Source: Planctomycetaceae bacterium
GTDB taxonomy: Bacteria; Planctomycetota; Planctomycetia; Planctomycetales; Planctomycetaceae
Direction of reading: 5' to 3'
NCBI GenBank assembly: GCA_028284485.1
Contig: JANQRQ010000090.1
Coordinates: forward strand, 1 to 32,220
Length of the DNA: 32,220 nt
A program made the position numbers and the translations under genes. The notes under the pieces are model-generated. The model was not told where the DNA came from and made no database searches. It was given only the letters and a program-made list of their open reading frames with translations. Shown here piece by piece: positions 17,380 to 26,250 of the stretch (positions are counted from its first letter, which is position 1; every line of letters starts with the position of its first letter).

Positions 17380-20202
17380 TCAATCGATGTAGAGAAATGC
17401 TGCGGAATTAATTAACGCCTGACAGAAGTCGGCGAGCGCCAATTGCCGGGATTCTTCGGTGGCCGATTTCCGCTCGCCGTGTTGATGGTAGCGTTCCAAG
17501 TCTTTTAGTGATTGCTCTGCAATCTCCACTTCTTCCTGGGTCGGTGTTCGACTCAAAGCGATCAAAAACGCCCGTTCGATTTGCAGATGACGGTCATTGT
17601 CTACTTCAGATACGAGGCGTTCTGCCAACGAATTCGCCAAATCGTGGATCGTACCGTTATTCAGCAAATGCAACGGCTGGGACACAATCGTCGAGTTGAC
17701 TCGCTCGACACAGTTGGGGTTCATCTGTGGGAGATCAAACGTTTCCAAAATCGTCGGCATTTCTTTACGTCGCTGACGGATGTAGACGCTGCGCCGCCAG
17801 CCCGAATCGGACGGCAAGGCGGTCACCAATCCATCCTTGCGAATGGCAACCTGGTCGGGAGGACCAAACGGTCGCTCGTCTAACTTGCCCGCAATCAGCA
17901 GAATCGAATCGCGAACTTCCTCGGCGTCCATTCGCCGCATCGGCATCCGCGACAACAGGCGATTTTCAGGGTCGATCTGCGTTTGCCGGTCCGTCACTTC
18001 TGAGGACTGACGGTAGGCGGTCGACGTCATAATGACCCGGTGGAGATGTTTCAGGCTCCACCCGTTATTGACAAATTCGATCGCCAGCCAGTCGAGGAGT
18101 TCAGGATGACTGGGCGGTGTCCCCAGCTTCCCAAAGTTGTCGAGGCTTTCGACGATGCCGACCCCAAAGTGGTGTTTCCATACGCGATTGACAAACACTC
18201 GGGCGGTTAACGGATGATCCGGCTGAGTCAGCCATTTCGCGAGTGCCAGACGTCGGCCCGTTTTTTCCGCTCGATGTTGCGGCGGATCGATGGCGAACGG
18301 CGATTGGCCGGTTGTTAAAACAACCGGAATGCCCGCATCAACTAGTGGCCCCGGTTGTGATGGTTCGCCGCGGCGATACATGTAGGTCGGGGAAGGACGC
18401 CCGCGGTCCCACAGCGCACGGATCATCGGTTCCGGGCGAAGTTGAGCCGTCAGCGATTTGACTTCGGCTTTAATCTGATTTGCACGAGTTTTGTTATTGG
18501 CGAGTGCCTTTTGTTCGGCATTGAGCGCCTCAATCTGTGCATTGATAGTATCCTGGTGCTCCTGCCATTCCTGCCGTTCTTCAGCCGTTGTGATCTTCAG
18601 GAAACGCTTCCGCGATTTGCTCCACTGGTTGTTAAAAGGCTGGGGAGTCATCCAGTCGTATTCGTCGAACGCTCCTTTGAATAACGCCACAAAACGGTAG
18701 TAATCCCTTTGCGGGATCGGATCGTATTTGTGGCTGTGGCATTGGGCACACTTCATCGTGAGGCCCATCAGGCCGCTACTGACGACATCAACGGTATCCG
18801 CAATGACTTCGATACGGTCGGTTAGTCGGTTGACCGGATTCGCCGAAGTACCGTCCGGCGCCATCCGCAGGAATCCTGTGGCGATCAGTTTTTCGAGTTG
18901 GTCGGCAGGCAATGTCTCGCCGTCGACATAGTCGACCAATTCATCGCCGGCGATTTGTTCGATCAGAAAGCGGTCGTATGGGACATCATCGTTGAACGCG
19001 CGAATGACGTAATCACGATATCGGTAGGCAAAGGGGCGAATCATGTCGGCGCTCCGTTTCCCTTCGGAATCGGCGTAGCCGGCGAGATCCAACCAATAGC
19101 GTCCCCATCGTTCCCCATAGCGAGGTGAGGCCAGCAACCGATCGATCAGTCTTTCATAGGCGCCAGGCTGCTCGTCCTGAAGGAATTCCGTGACTTCCTC
19201 CGGAGCAGGAGGCAAACCTGTCAAATCAAAAGTCGCCCGGCGCAAAAGTGTCAGTCGATCGGCAGTGGGAGAATATGTAACCCCTGCCGCTTCCAGTTGT
19301 TCCAACAGAAAGGCATCGATCGGTGTGCGGACCAACTCAGCGTGAAATGTCGATGGTGGCTTGACCGCTTTCGGCGGTTGAAACGACCAGAAATTGCGCT
19401 CGGCATCGCTGACGAGTTGCTCAACCGATTGTTCGTTGGTGTCCGCATCGGCTGATGGTGCGCCGATCGTGATCCAACGCTCGAGAACTTCCAACTCGTC
19501 GGCTGGGGTCGGCTCGATACCAGCTTGCCCCAAATCTTCTTTGGGTGGGCAAAGTCGTTTGCGGATGCGTTCGAGCATCAAGCTCTTCTGCGGTTTGTTG
19601 GCAACGAATGCCGGCCCCGATTTTCCTCCTTGGATTGCTGCGGCACGCGTTCGCAAATCGAGGCCGCCCTCTTGGTATTCGGGGCCATGGCACATCGTGC
19701 ACCGGCGAAAAAGAATGGGGATGACGTCGTGCTCCGAGACTGCGATATCGGATGCTGACTCTTCGGTGTCTGACTGATCGAACCTTGCACCATTGCGAAT
19801 CCAGCGCAAGACCGTGTTGAGTTCATTCGCCGAAAGTTGCGGCTTGCCTTCGGGAGGCATGTCTCGTTCGGCCAGCATGCTGTACAGCAGACCGTCTTCT
19901 GGCGAGTCGCTCTCGAGCAATTCCCCCGATTCGCCCCCTCGGGCAAACGACTCCGAACTGCTTAGGTTCAGTTCCGCCTTTTGTGTCTTTTCGCCGTGAC
20001 ACTCAAAACACTTGGCAGCGAGGATCGGTCGAATATGCTTTTCGAATGTCAGAGATTGACGGTCGTTGTCAGTTGTTCGAGAAGAGTCCTCGGCAGCACC
20101 AGCCGTCCAAGATTGAGCTGAAAAGACCAACAGCCCCAGCGCGGTCGCTGAAATCGCCAACACGGTGTTGTGAATTCGAAAGCTACGTAGTGGTGTTGGC
20201 AT
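17380..20202 (-). CDS. PSD1 / planctomycete cytochrome C protein (two PSCyt1, DUF1549, DUF1553)
   Basis: A 940-residue exported protein with a signal peptide ending near GAA-ED at 37. Domains in order: a first planctomycete cytochrome C (PSCyt1) with CFECH at 65-69 and MPP at 115-117; a second PSCyt1 with CTMCH at 168-172; PSCyt2/DUF1549 at about 290-500 (FLLEQLEAAGVTYSP, DLTGLPP, ASPRYGERWGRYWLD); and PSD1/DUF1553 at about 630-910 (TYMYRRGEPSQPG, RVWKHHFG). In the second cytochrome domain the usual Met of MPP is replaced (RLCPPKED), so its sixth haem ligand may differ. The family is thought to be extracytoplasmic and perhaps linked to polysaccharide breakdown, but this is unproven. It sits 150 bases after the PVC-type haem protein and 5 before DUF1501. 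Confidence 0.95.
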   Translation of the reverse strand: MPTPLRSFRIHNTVLAISATALGLLVFSAQSWTAGAAEDSSRTTDNDRQSLTFEKHIRPILAAKCFECHGEKTQKAELNLSSSESFARGGESGELLESDSPEDGLLYSMLAERDMPPEGKPQLSANELNTVLRWIRNGARFDQSDTEESASDIAVSEHDVIPILFRRCTMCHGPEYQEGGLDLRTRAAAIQGGKSGPAFVANKPQKSLMLERIRKRLCPPKEDLGQAGIEPTPADELEVLERWITIGAPSADADTNEQSVEQLVSDAERNFWSFQPPKAVKPPSTFHAELVRTPIDAFLLEQLEAAGVTYSPTADRLTLLRRATFDLTGLPPAPEEVTEFLQDEQPGAYERLIDRLLASPRYGERWGRYWLDLAGYADSEGKRSADMIRPFAYRYRDYVIRAFNDDVPYDRFLIEQIAGDELVDYVDGETLPADQLEKLIATGFLRMAPDGTSANPVNRLTDRIEVIADTVDVVSSGLMGLTMKCAQCHSHKYDPIPQRDYYRFVALFKGAFDEYDWMTPQPFNNQWSKSRKRFLKITTAEERQEWQEHQDTINAQIEALNAEQKALANNKTRANQIKAEVKSLTAQLRPEPMIRALWDRGRPSPTYMYRRGEPSQPGPLVDAGIPVVLTTGQSPFAIDPPQHRAEKTGRRLALAKWLTQPDHPLTARVFVNRVWKHHFGVGIVESLDNFGKLGTPPSHPELLDWLAIEFVNNGWSLKHLHRVIMTSTAYRQSSEVTDRQTQIDPENRLLSRMPMRRMDAEEVRDSILLIAGKLDERPFGPPDQVAIRKDGLVTALPSDSGWRRSVYIRQRRKEMPTILETFDLPQMNPNCVERVNSTIVSQPLHLLNNGTIHDLANSLAERLVSEVDNDRHLQIERAFLIALSRTPTQEEVEIAEQSLKDLERYHQHGERKSATEESRQLALADFCQALINSAAFLYID

Positions 20203-20352
20203 GCTGTCTCTTCGCCGCGAAACTGGTGGACGAAATTGTTGCTGGTCAGTTTAACATATCTACAGGCACTGATGTATCCGAAAGCCGTTTTGTGGAATGT
20301 GACGGACCGGTAATAGCCTGGCCTTTACAGAGTTCCCGATGGGCGAAAGAGG

Positions 20353-23256
20353 TCACTCATCGGCAATCATAAACACAAATAAGCTGCGCAACTCGTGAAG
20401 TGTCAGGTTTTTTAGGAGCCCCTGCGGCATGAGGGAAATCTCCGATTCCCGATGCGATTCGATCTCGTTCTTTTTCAGCGAGAACTCTTTTCCATCGATG
20501 CCGAGATACGCTTCGGCCGTGCCTCCTTTGCGGCGTGGCAAGCCTGTTAGAACTCGACCGTCAGTGGTGACAATCGTCCAAGTTGTATACTGCGGAGCCA
20601 TATCGCGACTGGGTTGAAGTAATGTCTCGATCAACCAGCGAGCACCACCGTCCCCCATGTCGGCGATCCGTTTTCGCATCTTGGTCAAGTCGGGGCCGAC
20701 ATCGTTTCCGCGCCCTTCGATTCTGTGGCATTTGGAACACGTGCCGACCTTGAGGCTGTGAAAGATTCTCTCTCCCTCGAGTCGATCGCCGGGACCATCC
20801 AACAGTGCAAGCCAGCTGTCGGTATCGTCATCGGATGGCCTATTCCCCGGCGAACCGAAAAGAATTCGATCGACAGATTCGGCCGCAGCATTGTGGTGAT
20901 CTTTGAGTTGTTCCAGCTTCAAATTCTGTTTTGAATTCAACTTTGCGCCGACAAGTGCTTGCAAGGCGGTATTACGAATTTGACCATCGTTCGCCATCGC
21001 CAATTGGACCAATTGATCGGCGTGCTGATCTGACACCGCGGCCAAGCCGGAAATGGCGCTGATCCGAACTTCGTTTGGTTGACTTTCGTCCTGGGCGATG
21101 CGCAGCAGAATTGGAATCCGCTGGGGACTTGGGTGAGCCGCCATTGTCAGCAGCGCCTCGCTACGCAAGCCGGGCTGATGATCGTCAAGAATTGCAGTTA
21201 GGTCCTTAAGTTTCAATTTTTGATCCGTCGGATCGACCAGTCGTAAGGCGAGGCGCTTAATGGCCACCGATGTCGACTCATCGCGAAGTCGCGCGACTAA
21301 CCGCTGCGTTGATGGTTCGTCAACCGGTTTTTCGCCATCCAGCCGATCAAGGGCTGCAGAGACTGCGAGGAATATCGGAAGGCTCAAATCTGCTTCACCC
21401 AAGATCGCAGCGACATCCGGTCGAAACTCGGTCAGTTGGTCGTCCGCAATCCACTTGATTGCCTGAAGGCGCACTGCGGAATTCGGCGAAGCCAAAAACT
21501 TCTCGATACCTTGCCGTGATATTGCTGCCCGCAACCGTGGATTTCGTTTGGCAGCGAGCAACCAACTGAGTTCGTCTCCATTGCGAATTCGTGCGTCGAG
21601 GTCGGCAGGGAGATCCGCGATTCCGACGGCCAGGGCGGACAATCCGGAGTGATAAAGAAGCGGATCTGATGATTTCAGCGCCGAAATCACGGCGTCGATG
21701 CGCGACAAGACTTCGAGTGGCTCCGTTGCCATAAGGCATTCGGCACGAAGTGCGACGGGAGAGGATTCGTCAAGCATCTCTATCGGAAGAGAATTCTCAC
21801 TTTGCAACATGCGGCGTAACGCTACCGACCGCTCGCCGCCGATTGTCGTTTCATTTCCATCGCTTCGAACAAGATCTAGTCTACCTTCGAGTTTTGCCTC
21901 GAAAGCGGACCGTGACATCGACGTCAATTCCACCGCCTGCATTGCAGCGATGCTGACGCGTCCCCGATCTAAACGGTCGTTTTCTATTTGTTGCACTAAG
22001 TAGCGCTGCCCCTCATCAGTTTCGGCCAACTGACGCGCTGCGGCTTCACGGAGTGGACGATGGAGTGATTCCAACGCCAATTTCGGATCAGTCGGTCGGG
22101 CAGCCGGCTGAAAGTCGCGCGGTCGGATTCGCCAAACGCGACCTTTCTTGTGCAGCGCGTAGCTGCTGGAAACCCAATCGCACACATACAACGTGCCGTC
22201 CGGCGCTAAGGCGATGCCTACCGGTCGAAACTCGTTGCCACCTTGAAAGAGTGTTTTGCGTTCGGTCGACACCAGGCCTTTTGAATCGTTCCGCATGATT
22301 GGATAGTGCTCGATCCGATGATCGGCCCAGGAGGCTACCAGGAGATTTCCTAAGTACTCTTCCGGCAATGCGTCCGATTCGTAGGCCAGAATCTTACAGG
22401 GGGCTTCGCCCGTTCCGGCAACCATCGGTAGCACACCCGGCATGTCACCCGTCCAGGTGATCAATGGATGCAATCCGGTTCGCCCGTAACGATACTCGTA
22501 GCCGTAGTCGCCACCTTCTATCACCTGGATCAATCGGCAGGGGGGAGATGCCCCCGGGTCGTTGTCGGTGCCGAACACCCGGCCGAAGACGTCCACACAC
22601 ATGCCAAAGGGGTTCCACCAGCCGGTTGAGACGCGGCGCAAATTGCTACCATCATGGCTGACATGGTAAGTGCTCCCCCCTTCGTCACCTCCGGAGATGC
22701 GGGTCCCATCGGTACCGATTAGTGTGTAGTTATGCCCGAGGTTTTCGCCGAGGCCGAAATTCAAGTTGCCCTCAAAATCGAACGCCAAACCGGCGACTCC
22801 GTTGTGGGGGTAAGTGCCGGTTGTCTCCATGAGAACGATCGGCGTGATCTCATCGGCGACATCATCGCCGTCGGTATCGCGCATGCGGTGGATGTTCATA
22901 CGGGTTGCCACGTATAGCGATCCATCGAAGTGAAACGCGAGGTCCATCAAGTGCGTGTAGCCTTCGTGGAAAACTTTCGGGGCGTCCATTTTTCCATCGC
23001 TGTTGGCATCTTCGAAGATAAGAATCCGGTCGGCTGCCGGCCCGTCGTAATCGTCGGGGCGGAAGTGCGTATGACTTTCCGCCACAAACAGCCGGCCCTT
23101 CTCATCAACGGCAATGGCTGTAGGGGTCACGATATCAGGATGTTCGCAGACCAATTCCATGACCAGCCGTCGATCGGGCGATACGGGAACATCGAGAGAC
23201 TGCGCGAAGGCTGAATGGCATGTGAATAAGGTTAAAAATAGCAGCGCGATACGCAT
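20353..23256 (-). CDS. PVC-type haem-binding CxxCH protein (beta-propeller, HEAT, cytochrome)
   Basis: A 967-residue exported protein with a short signal peptide (MRIALLFLTLFTCHSAFAQ). The first 370 residues form a propeller-like putative membrane-bound dehydrogenase domain (TIGR02604 type): PTAIAVDEKGRLFVAESHTH, DANSDGKMD, STGWWNPFGMCVDVFGRVFGT, PVGIALAPDGTLYVCDW. A helical middle of HEAT-like repeats follows. The C-terminal haem-binding domain (TIGR02603 type) has CSKCH at 840-844, RGNDVGPDLT, and a possible distal Met in SLMPQGLLKNL near 943. ATG 23256 has GGAG nine bases upstream; a GTG at 23259 is also possible. It is the first gene of a minus-strand set with PSD1 and DUF1501. A role in periplasmic oxidation of sugars or other organics is likely, but no substrate is known. 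Confidence 0.94.
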   Translation of the reverse strand: MRIALLFLTLFTCHSAFAQSLDVPVSPDRRLVMELVCEHPDIVTPTAIAVDEKGRLFVAESHTHFRPDDYDGPAADRILIFEDANSDGKMDAPKVFHEGYTHLMDLAFHFDGSLYVATRMNIHRMRDTDGDDVADEITPIVLMETTGTYPHNGVAGLAFDFEGNLNFGLGENLGHNYTLIGTDGTRISGGDEGGSTYHVSHDGSNLRRVSTGWWNPFGMCVDVFGRVFGTDNDPGASPPCRLIQVIEGGDYGYEYRYGRTGLHPLITWTGDMPGVLPMVAGTGEAPCKILAYESDALPEEYLGNLLVASWADHRIEHYPIMRNDSKGLVSTERKTLFQGGNEFRPVGIALAPDGTLYVCDWVSSSYALHKKGRVWRIRPRDFQPAARPTDPKLALESLHRPLREAAARQLAETDEGQRYLVQQIENDRLDRGRVSIAAMQAVELTSMSRSAFEAKLEGRLDLVRSDGNETTIGGERSVALRRMLQSENSLPIEMLDESSPVALRAECLMATEPLEVLSRIDAVISALKSSDPLLYHSGLSALAVGIADLPADLDARIRNGDELSWLLAAKRNPRLRAAISRQGIEKFLASPNSAVRLQAIKWIADDQLTEFRPDVAAILGEADLSLPIFLAVSAALDRLDGEKPVDEPSTQRLVARLRDESTSVAIKRLALRLVDPTDQKLKLKDLTAILDDHQPGLRSEALLTMAAHPSPQRIPILLRIAQDESQPNEVRISAISGLAAVSDQHADQLVQLAMANDGQIRNTALQALVGAKLNSKQNLKLEQLKDHHNAAAESVDRILFGSPGNRPSDDDTDSWLALLDGPGDRLEGERIFHSLKVGTCSKCHRIEGRGNDVGPDLTKMRKRIADMGDGGARWLIETLLQPSRDMAPQYTTWTIVTTDGRVLTGLPRRKGGTAEAYLGIDGKEFSLKKNEIESHRESEISLMPQGLLKNLTLHELRSLFVFMIADE

Positions 23257-23339
23257 CACTGGTCGCTCCGAATATGGTGCAAAACTTTGTGGAGAAGCTG
23301 CCGCCCTGAATCAATTCTTCGGATTGCTCGATGAATAGC

Positions 23340-23408
23340 TGAGCGGAATGGCGCTAGCCACCGGTTCCTGGAGTTTTGAAAAGCCGGCGGCTAGCGCCTT
23401 GCCGCTCA
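23340..23408. repeat. Long imperfect inverted repeat, REP-like hairpin
   Basis: The left arm 23340-23364 and right arm 23384-23408 are 25 bases each and complementary at 22 of 25 positions, with a 19-base loop. The core of each arm is GGCGCTAGCC / GGCTAGCGCC. It lies alone between the cyclase-family gene (stop at 23486) and the PVC-type gene (start at 23256). It could act as a terminator for the cyclase gene, or be one copy of a dispersed palindromic element. Only one copy exists in this window. Confidence 0.7.
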
Positions 23409-23485
23409 CAGATAAATCGAACACTCGTTAGCTGTATGATTGCAATGGTATTTACGAGGCGGATCAAACTTAGCCGCACAGCATG

Positions 23486-24475
23486 TTAATATGTCGCAAT
23501 TGGATTCAACGGTGAGCCGGTTCCACCTGTGACGGCTAGCGGCGATGCAGTCAGCAAGAACTCCCAGCGGTTCAACTCCTGCGCCGTTTTGCTCAACGCC
23601 TCCAGGTCGCAATTATCGAAGATGTGCACGCCCATGGCATGGAGTGTCAGAATATGAATCGGATGGCTCACACCGTCGATTCCCGAGGGGATAACATCAC
23701 TGGCGGCATCGCTGCCCAACATGGCGATATCGCGGTCTTTAAGCCAGCGGCCGCACGAAGCATGCAGGCCGGCGGCACCGTCGGTGAGTGGATCCCAAGG
23801 GCCGGTTAATTTCCGGCGAGCCCAACGTCCGGTGCGGATGAAAACAATGTCGCCGCTTTCGACCTGAATGCCGGTCCGCTTTTCCCAGGCTTCGAGTTCT
23901 TCGGGAAGAATGGGGGACCCCGGCTCCAAGAACCGCACGCCGCGGAGCACGGGAATGTCAATCAGAATTCCGCGCGACATGATTCCCTGTTTGATGTTTT
24001 CAATGCCCAGTTTGTCGGCACCGTTCGGCCGTACGTCGTCCTTGGTGAATCCGTTATACATCTTGTCCTTGTAAAACAGATGGCACAGCGAATCCATATG
24101 CGTATGGGCATACCCGTGATAAGCCACACTGAAGTTGTCCATGGCCCATTGTCCGTTAAACGGATTCTCCCCGCTGGCGATCATGGTGTGCTCGAACGGT
24201 CGGGGATTGTCGATGGTTTCTTCCTTTTCAACGTTGTGAGCCAGCGAAACAGCAATGCCTTCGGTCACCAGTTCCAGGGCCTGCTTTCGCTTTTCCGGGG
24301 TAATGAGATTGAGCGTACCGAGTTGATCATCCTTGCCCCAGCGCCCCCAATTCGAAAGTTCTTTGACCATCTGCTCGAATTCTTGCGGTGTGATTTTCTC
24401 AGGAGTTTGAGCCTGCGTGGAACTCGTCGAGATGACTGTCGCCAAAAGAACAGCGATTGCGGTAGTTCTGTGCAT
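23486..24475 (-). CDS. Exported cyclase-family protein (kynurenine-formamidase-like metal hydrolase)
   Basis: A 329-residue protein of the cyclase family PF04199, which includes bacterial kynurenine formamidase (KynB) and isatin hydrolase. The metal-binding signature HTHMD lies at 124-128 (GYAHTHMDSLCHLFY), with SGDIVFIRTGRW and SGIDGVSHPIHILTLHAMGV later as family marks. The N-terminus is a signal peptide (MHRTTAIAVLLATVISTSSTQAQ, cleaved near 23), so it acts outside the cytoplasm, unlike KynB. The ATG at 24475 with AAGGA about nine bases upstream is preferred to the longer frame from 24523, which would bury the signal peptide. The opening NWGRWGKDDQLGTLNLITP matches the larger subgroup related to isatin hydrolase. 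No tryptophan-catabolism gene is adjacent, so the substrate is open. Confidence 0.88.
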   Translation of the reverse strand: MHRTTAIAVLLATVISTSSTQAQTPEKITPQEFEQMVKELSNWGRWGKDDQLGTLNLITPEKRKQALELVTEGIAVSLAHNVEKEETIDNPRPFEHTMIASGENPFNGQWAMDNFSVAYHGYAHTHMDSLCHLFYKDKMYNGFTKDDVRPNGADKLGIENIKQGIMSRGILIDIPVLRGVRFLEPGSPILPEELEAWEKRTGIQVESGDIVFIRTGRWARRKLTGPWDPLTDGAAGLHASCGRWLKDRDIAMLGSDAASDVIPSGIDGVSHPIHILTLHAMGVHIFDNCDLEALSKTAQELNRWEFLLTASPLAVTGGTGSPLNPIATY

Positions 24476-24955
24476 GGGTTTTTTCCTTAATGCATGCGCT
24501 AGGAAAAGTCGATCTGCATCCACAGCATACTACGCTGAGGCGTGCCGCGGCGTTCGTGTTCTGAATTGAATTTGGCGAATCCCGCGAAGCAGTCTCGACT
24601 ACGGCAATTCGTAGGTTGCTCTATGTTTGCCTGAATCGGCGGCAATCATCAAGTATGGATTCAAATTCCAGTTTTCACAAACACTGAACCATGATATTGG
24701 AACCGGGATCCTGCAAAGAACAAAAGGCAGCCCGTCGGTCGTGCGGGCGGCCCGACCCCAGCCAATCCGCGCTGTGGCCGTACGGGCCGCCATGATGGGT
24801 CGTATCATGTGGTGAATCGGGAAATTGCTGCGATTTGCGGTCAATCCTGTGCATTCGTTCGGAATTTAGACAAATACGTGGAGAAATCTGTTCTGTGTTA
24901 GAGATTGGCTGCAGTGGGATATTCGTTGTGGGGATGGTGATTGGGGAAGCCGCGC
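24476..24955. other. 480-base intergenic region with a possible transposase remnant
   Basis: This gap lies between the divergent cyclase and thioredoxin-like genes. Short frames cross it on both strands, including an 81-codon minus-strand one at 24599-24844, but none has a ribosome binding site or a clear family motif. The only suggestive part is forward frame 24791-24901, described separately. Promoters for both flanking genes must lie here; I cannot point to them. Confidence 0.4.
24791..24901 (+). pseudogene. Possible decayed fragment of an IS200-like/REP-associated transposase
   Basis: The forward frame here reads HDGSYHVVNREIAAICGQ and ends at TAG 24899-24901. The string GSYHVVNRE resembles the first strand of Y1 transposases of the REP-associated kind, which usually read G-x-YHVxNR. 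Nothing after it matches the HUH or catalytic Tyr region, there is no start codon with a ribosome binding site, and the match is short. It may well be chance. Confidence 0.2.
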
Positions 24956-26200
24956 ATGAGAATGCAGCAAACGTTGGCGATTCGTCGATCGATGCTATGC
25001 CTGGCGGTTGCGATTCTGTTGACGGGACCGGCAAGAACGGTTCGCGCAGACGAAGCAAAAGTCAAGATCCAGGGTCGCGTTGTTGATTCGGAGGAAAATC
25101 CAGTTGCCAATGCAGACGTGACGACGTACTGGAGTGCGAACGGTGTCCCTCGAGATCGCCTCAAAGAGCTTCTCGACAAAAAAGATGTGAAAGCTTTGTG
25201 GAGTCACGAAGGCGACATGAGGCCCTGGGGTGACCCGGTAGTAACCGATGCCAATGGTCGATTCGAGGCGGCTGTCAATTCGGCTGATATTAAGGTACTG
25301 GCGATCAACAAACAGCGAACGCAGGGTGGGATCGGCCGTTTTGATACCAGCCATTCCGGCCGCGAAGTAGTAATCCGGTTGCAGCCATTGATTCGAGTGC
25401 AAGGCACATTGGAGATTGCCGGTACCGGTCGCAAGCCGGAATGGTCCGCTGCCATGATCAGTCTGGCATTCGATCCAAAGTTCCCTTTGGGAAGGTACCG
25501 ACTGGCGGTTTGTGGCTCGTTTCAGGGGCGGTTTGATTTCTTGCTACCCCCCGGCCGTTATTTGCTTTTTGCCAATAGCGATTCCGAAGATGCGGCGAGC
25601 GCGAAGACGTTTCCAGAAGTTGACATCGAGTTGAGAGGTGACGAACGCAACGTCGATTTGGGAGTCGTCAAAATGGCAGTACTCCCAACGACTCCCGAGC
25701 TCGTCCTTCAGAAAAAAGACGATGGGAGCTGGAAGCCGTTAGCCGACCGATTTGGGCAGAATGCTCCACCACTCGACTTCAACGACGTGCGTGGCGTTCC
25801 AGAGGATTTTCGACTGACCGACCTCAAAGGCAAATGGGTTGTCGTCTACTTTTGGGGACCGTGGTGCAGGCCGTGCCTGAAGGATGGCTTACCCGCTTTG
25901 GCGGAATTCTACCGCAAACACGAATCCAAGCGCGACCGGTTTGAAGTCGTCTCAATTTGCATCGATAAAGATGCAGAGTTGTCTTCGATGAAGCAGCTCG
26001 AGAACCATTTGGCACCCGTCGTCAAAAATGTCTGGAAGGCGGATATCCCGTTTCCGATACTGCTCGACAATTCGTTCCGTTCGTTCGAGACTTGGGGGAT
26101 TGAAGCGGTCGGCGTATCCGTCCTCATCGATCCGCAAGGCCGAATCGTTGAAGGAGACGCAACGAGTTTGGCCGAGTTATTGCGAGGGGAATCGCAATAG
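24956..26200 (+). CDS. Exported thioredoxin-fold (TlpA/AhpC-like) protein with regulatory-like domain
   Basis: A 414-residue protein. GGGGA at 24942-24946 lies nine bases before the ATG at 24956, which is preferred to the TTG at 24941. The signal peptide ends near VRA-DE at 32. The first domain (about 35-120: VKIQGRVVDSEENPVANADV ... DANGRFEA) resembles the carboxypeptidase-regulatory/CNA-B-like beta-sandwich. A second beta-rich segment contains FDFLLPPGRYLLFA near 195. The C-terminal thioredoxin-like domain (about 285-414) carries VVYFWGPWCRPCLKDG with redox Cys at 304 and 307, and a VSVLIDPQGRIV strand. Such proteins reduce or oxidise periplasmic disulfides. The next gene, also thioredoxin-like, is convergent, and both ends meet within 50 bases. 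Its partner protein is unknown. Confidence 0.87.
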   Translation: MRMQQTLAIRRSMLCLAVAILLTGPARTVRADEAKVKIQGRVVDSEENPVANADVTTYWSANGVPRDRLKELLDKKDVKALWSHEGDMRPWGDPVVTDANGRFEAAVNSADIKVLAINKQRTQGGIGRFDTSHSGREVVIRLQPLIRVQGTLEIAGTGRKPEWSAAMISLAFDPKFPLGRYRLAVCGSFQGRFDFLLPPGRYLLFANSDSEDAASAKTFPEVDIELRGDERNVDLGVVKMAVLPTTPELVLQKKDDGSWKPLADRFGQNAPPLDFNDVRGVPEDFRLTDLKGKWVVVYFWGPWCRPCLKDGLPALAEFYRKHESKRDRFEVVSICIDKDAELSSMKQLENHLAPVVKNVWKADIPFPILLDNSFRSFETWGIEAVGVSVLIDPQGRIVEGDATSLAELLRGESQ

Positions 26201-26232
26201 CCGTAACTTCAATCGTGAAATCGCTGGCCTTC

Positions 26233-26248
26233 GCCCGAGTTTTCGGGT
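26233..26248. terminator. Small hairpin between convergent genes
   Basis: CCCGA at 26234-26238 pairs with TCGGG at 26243-26247 around a 4-base loop GTTT, with a possible G-T pair outside. It lies in the 50-base gap between two convergent stop codons. The stem is short and lacks a clear U-tract, so this is a weak call. Confidence 0.25.
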
Positions 26249-26250
26249 CG

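Noticed and set aside
24476-24523. 16-residue N-terminal extension of the cyclase-family protein
   Set aside because: It would bury the signal peptide; the internal ATG has an AAGGA ribosome binding site at good spacing.
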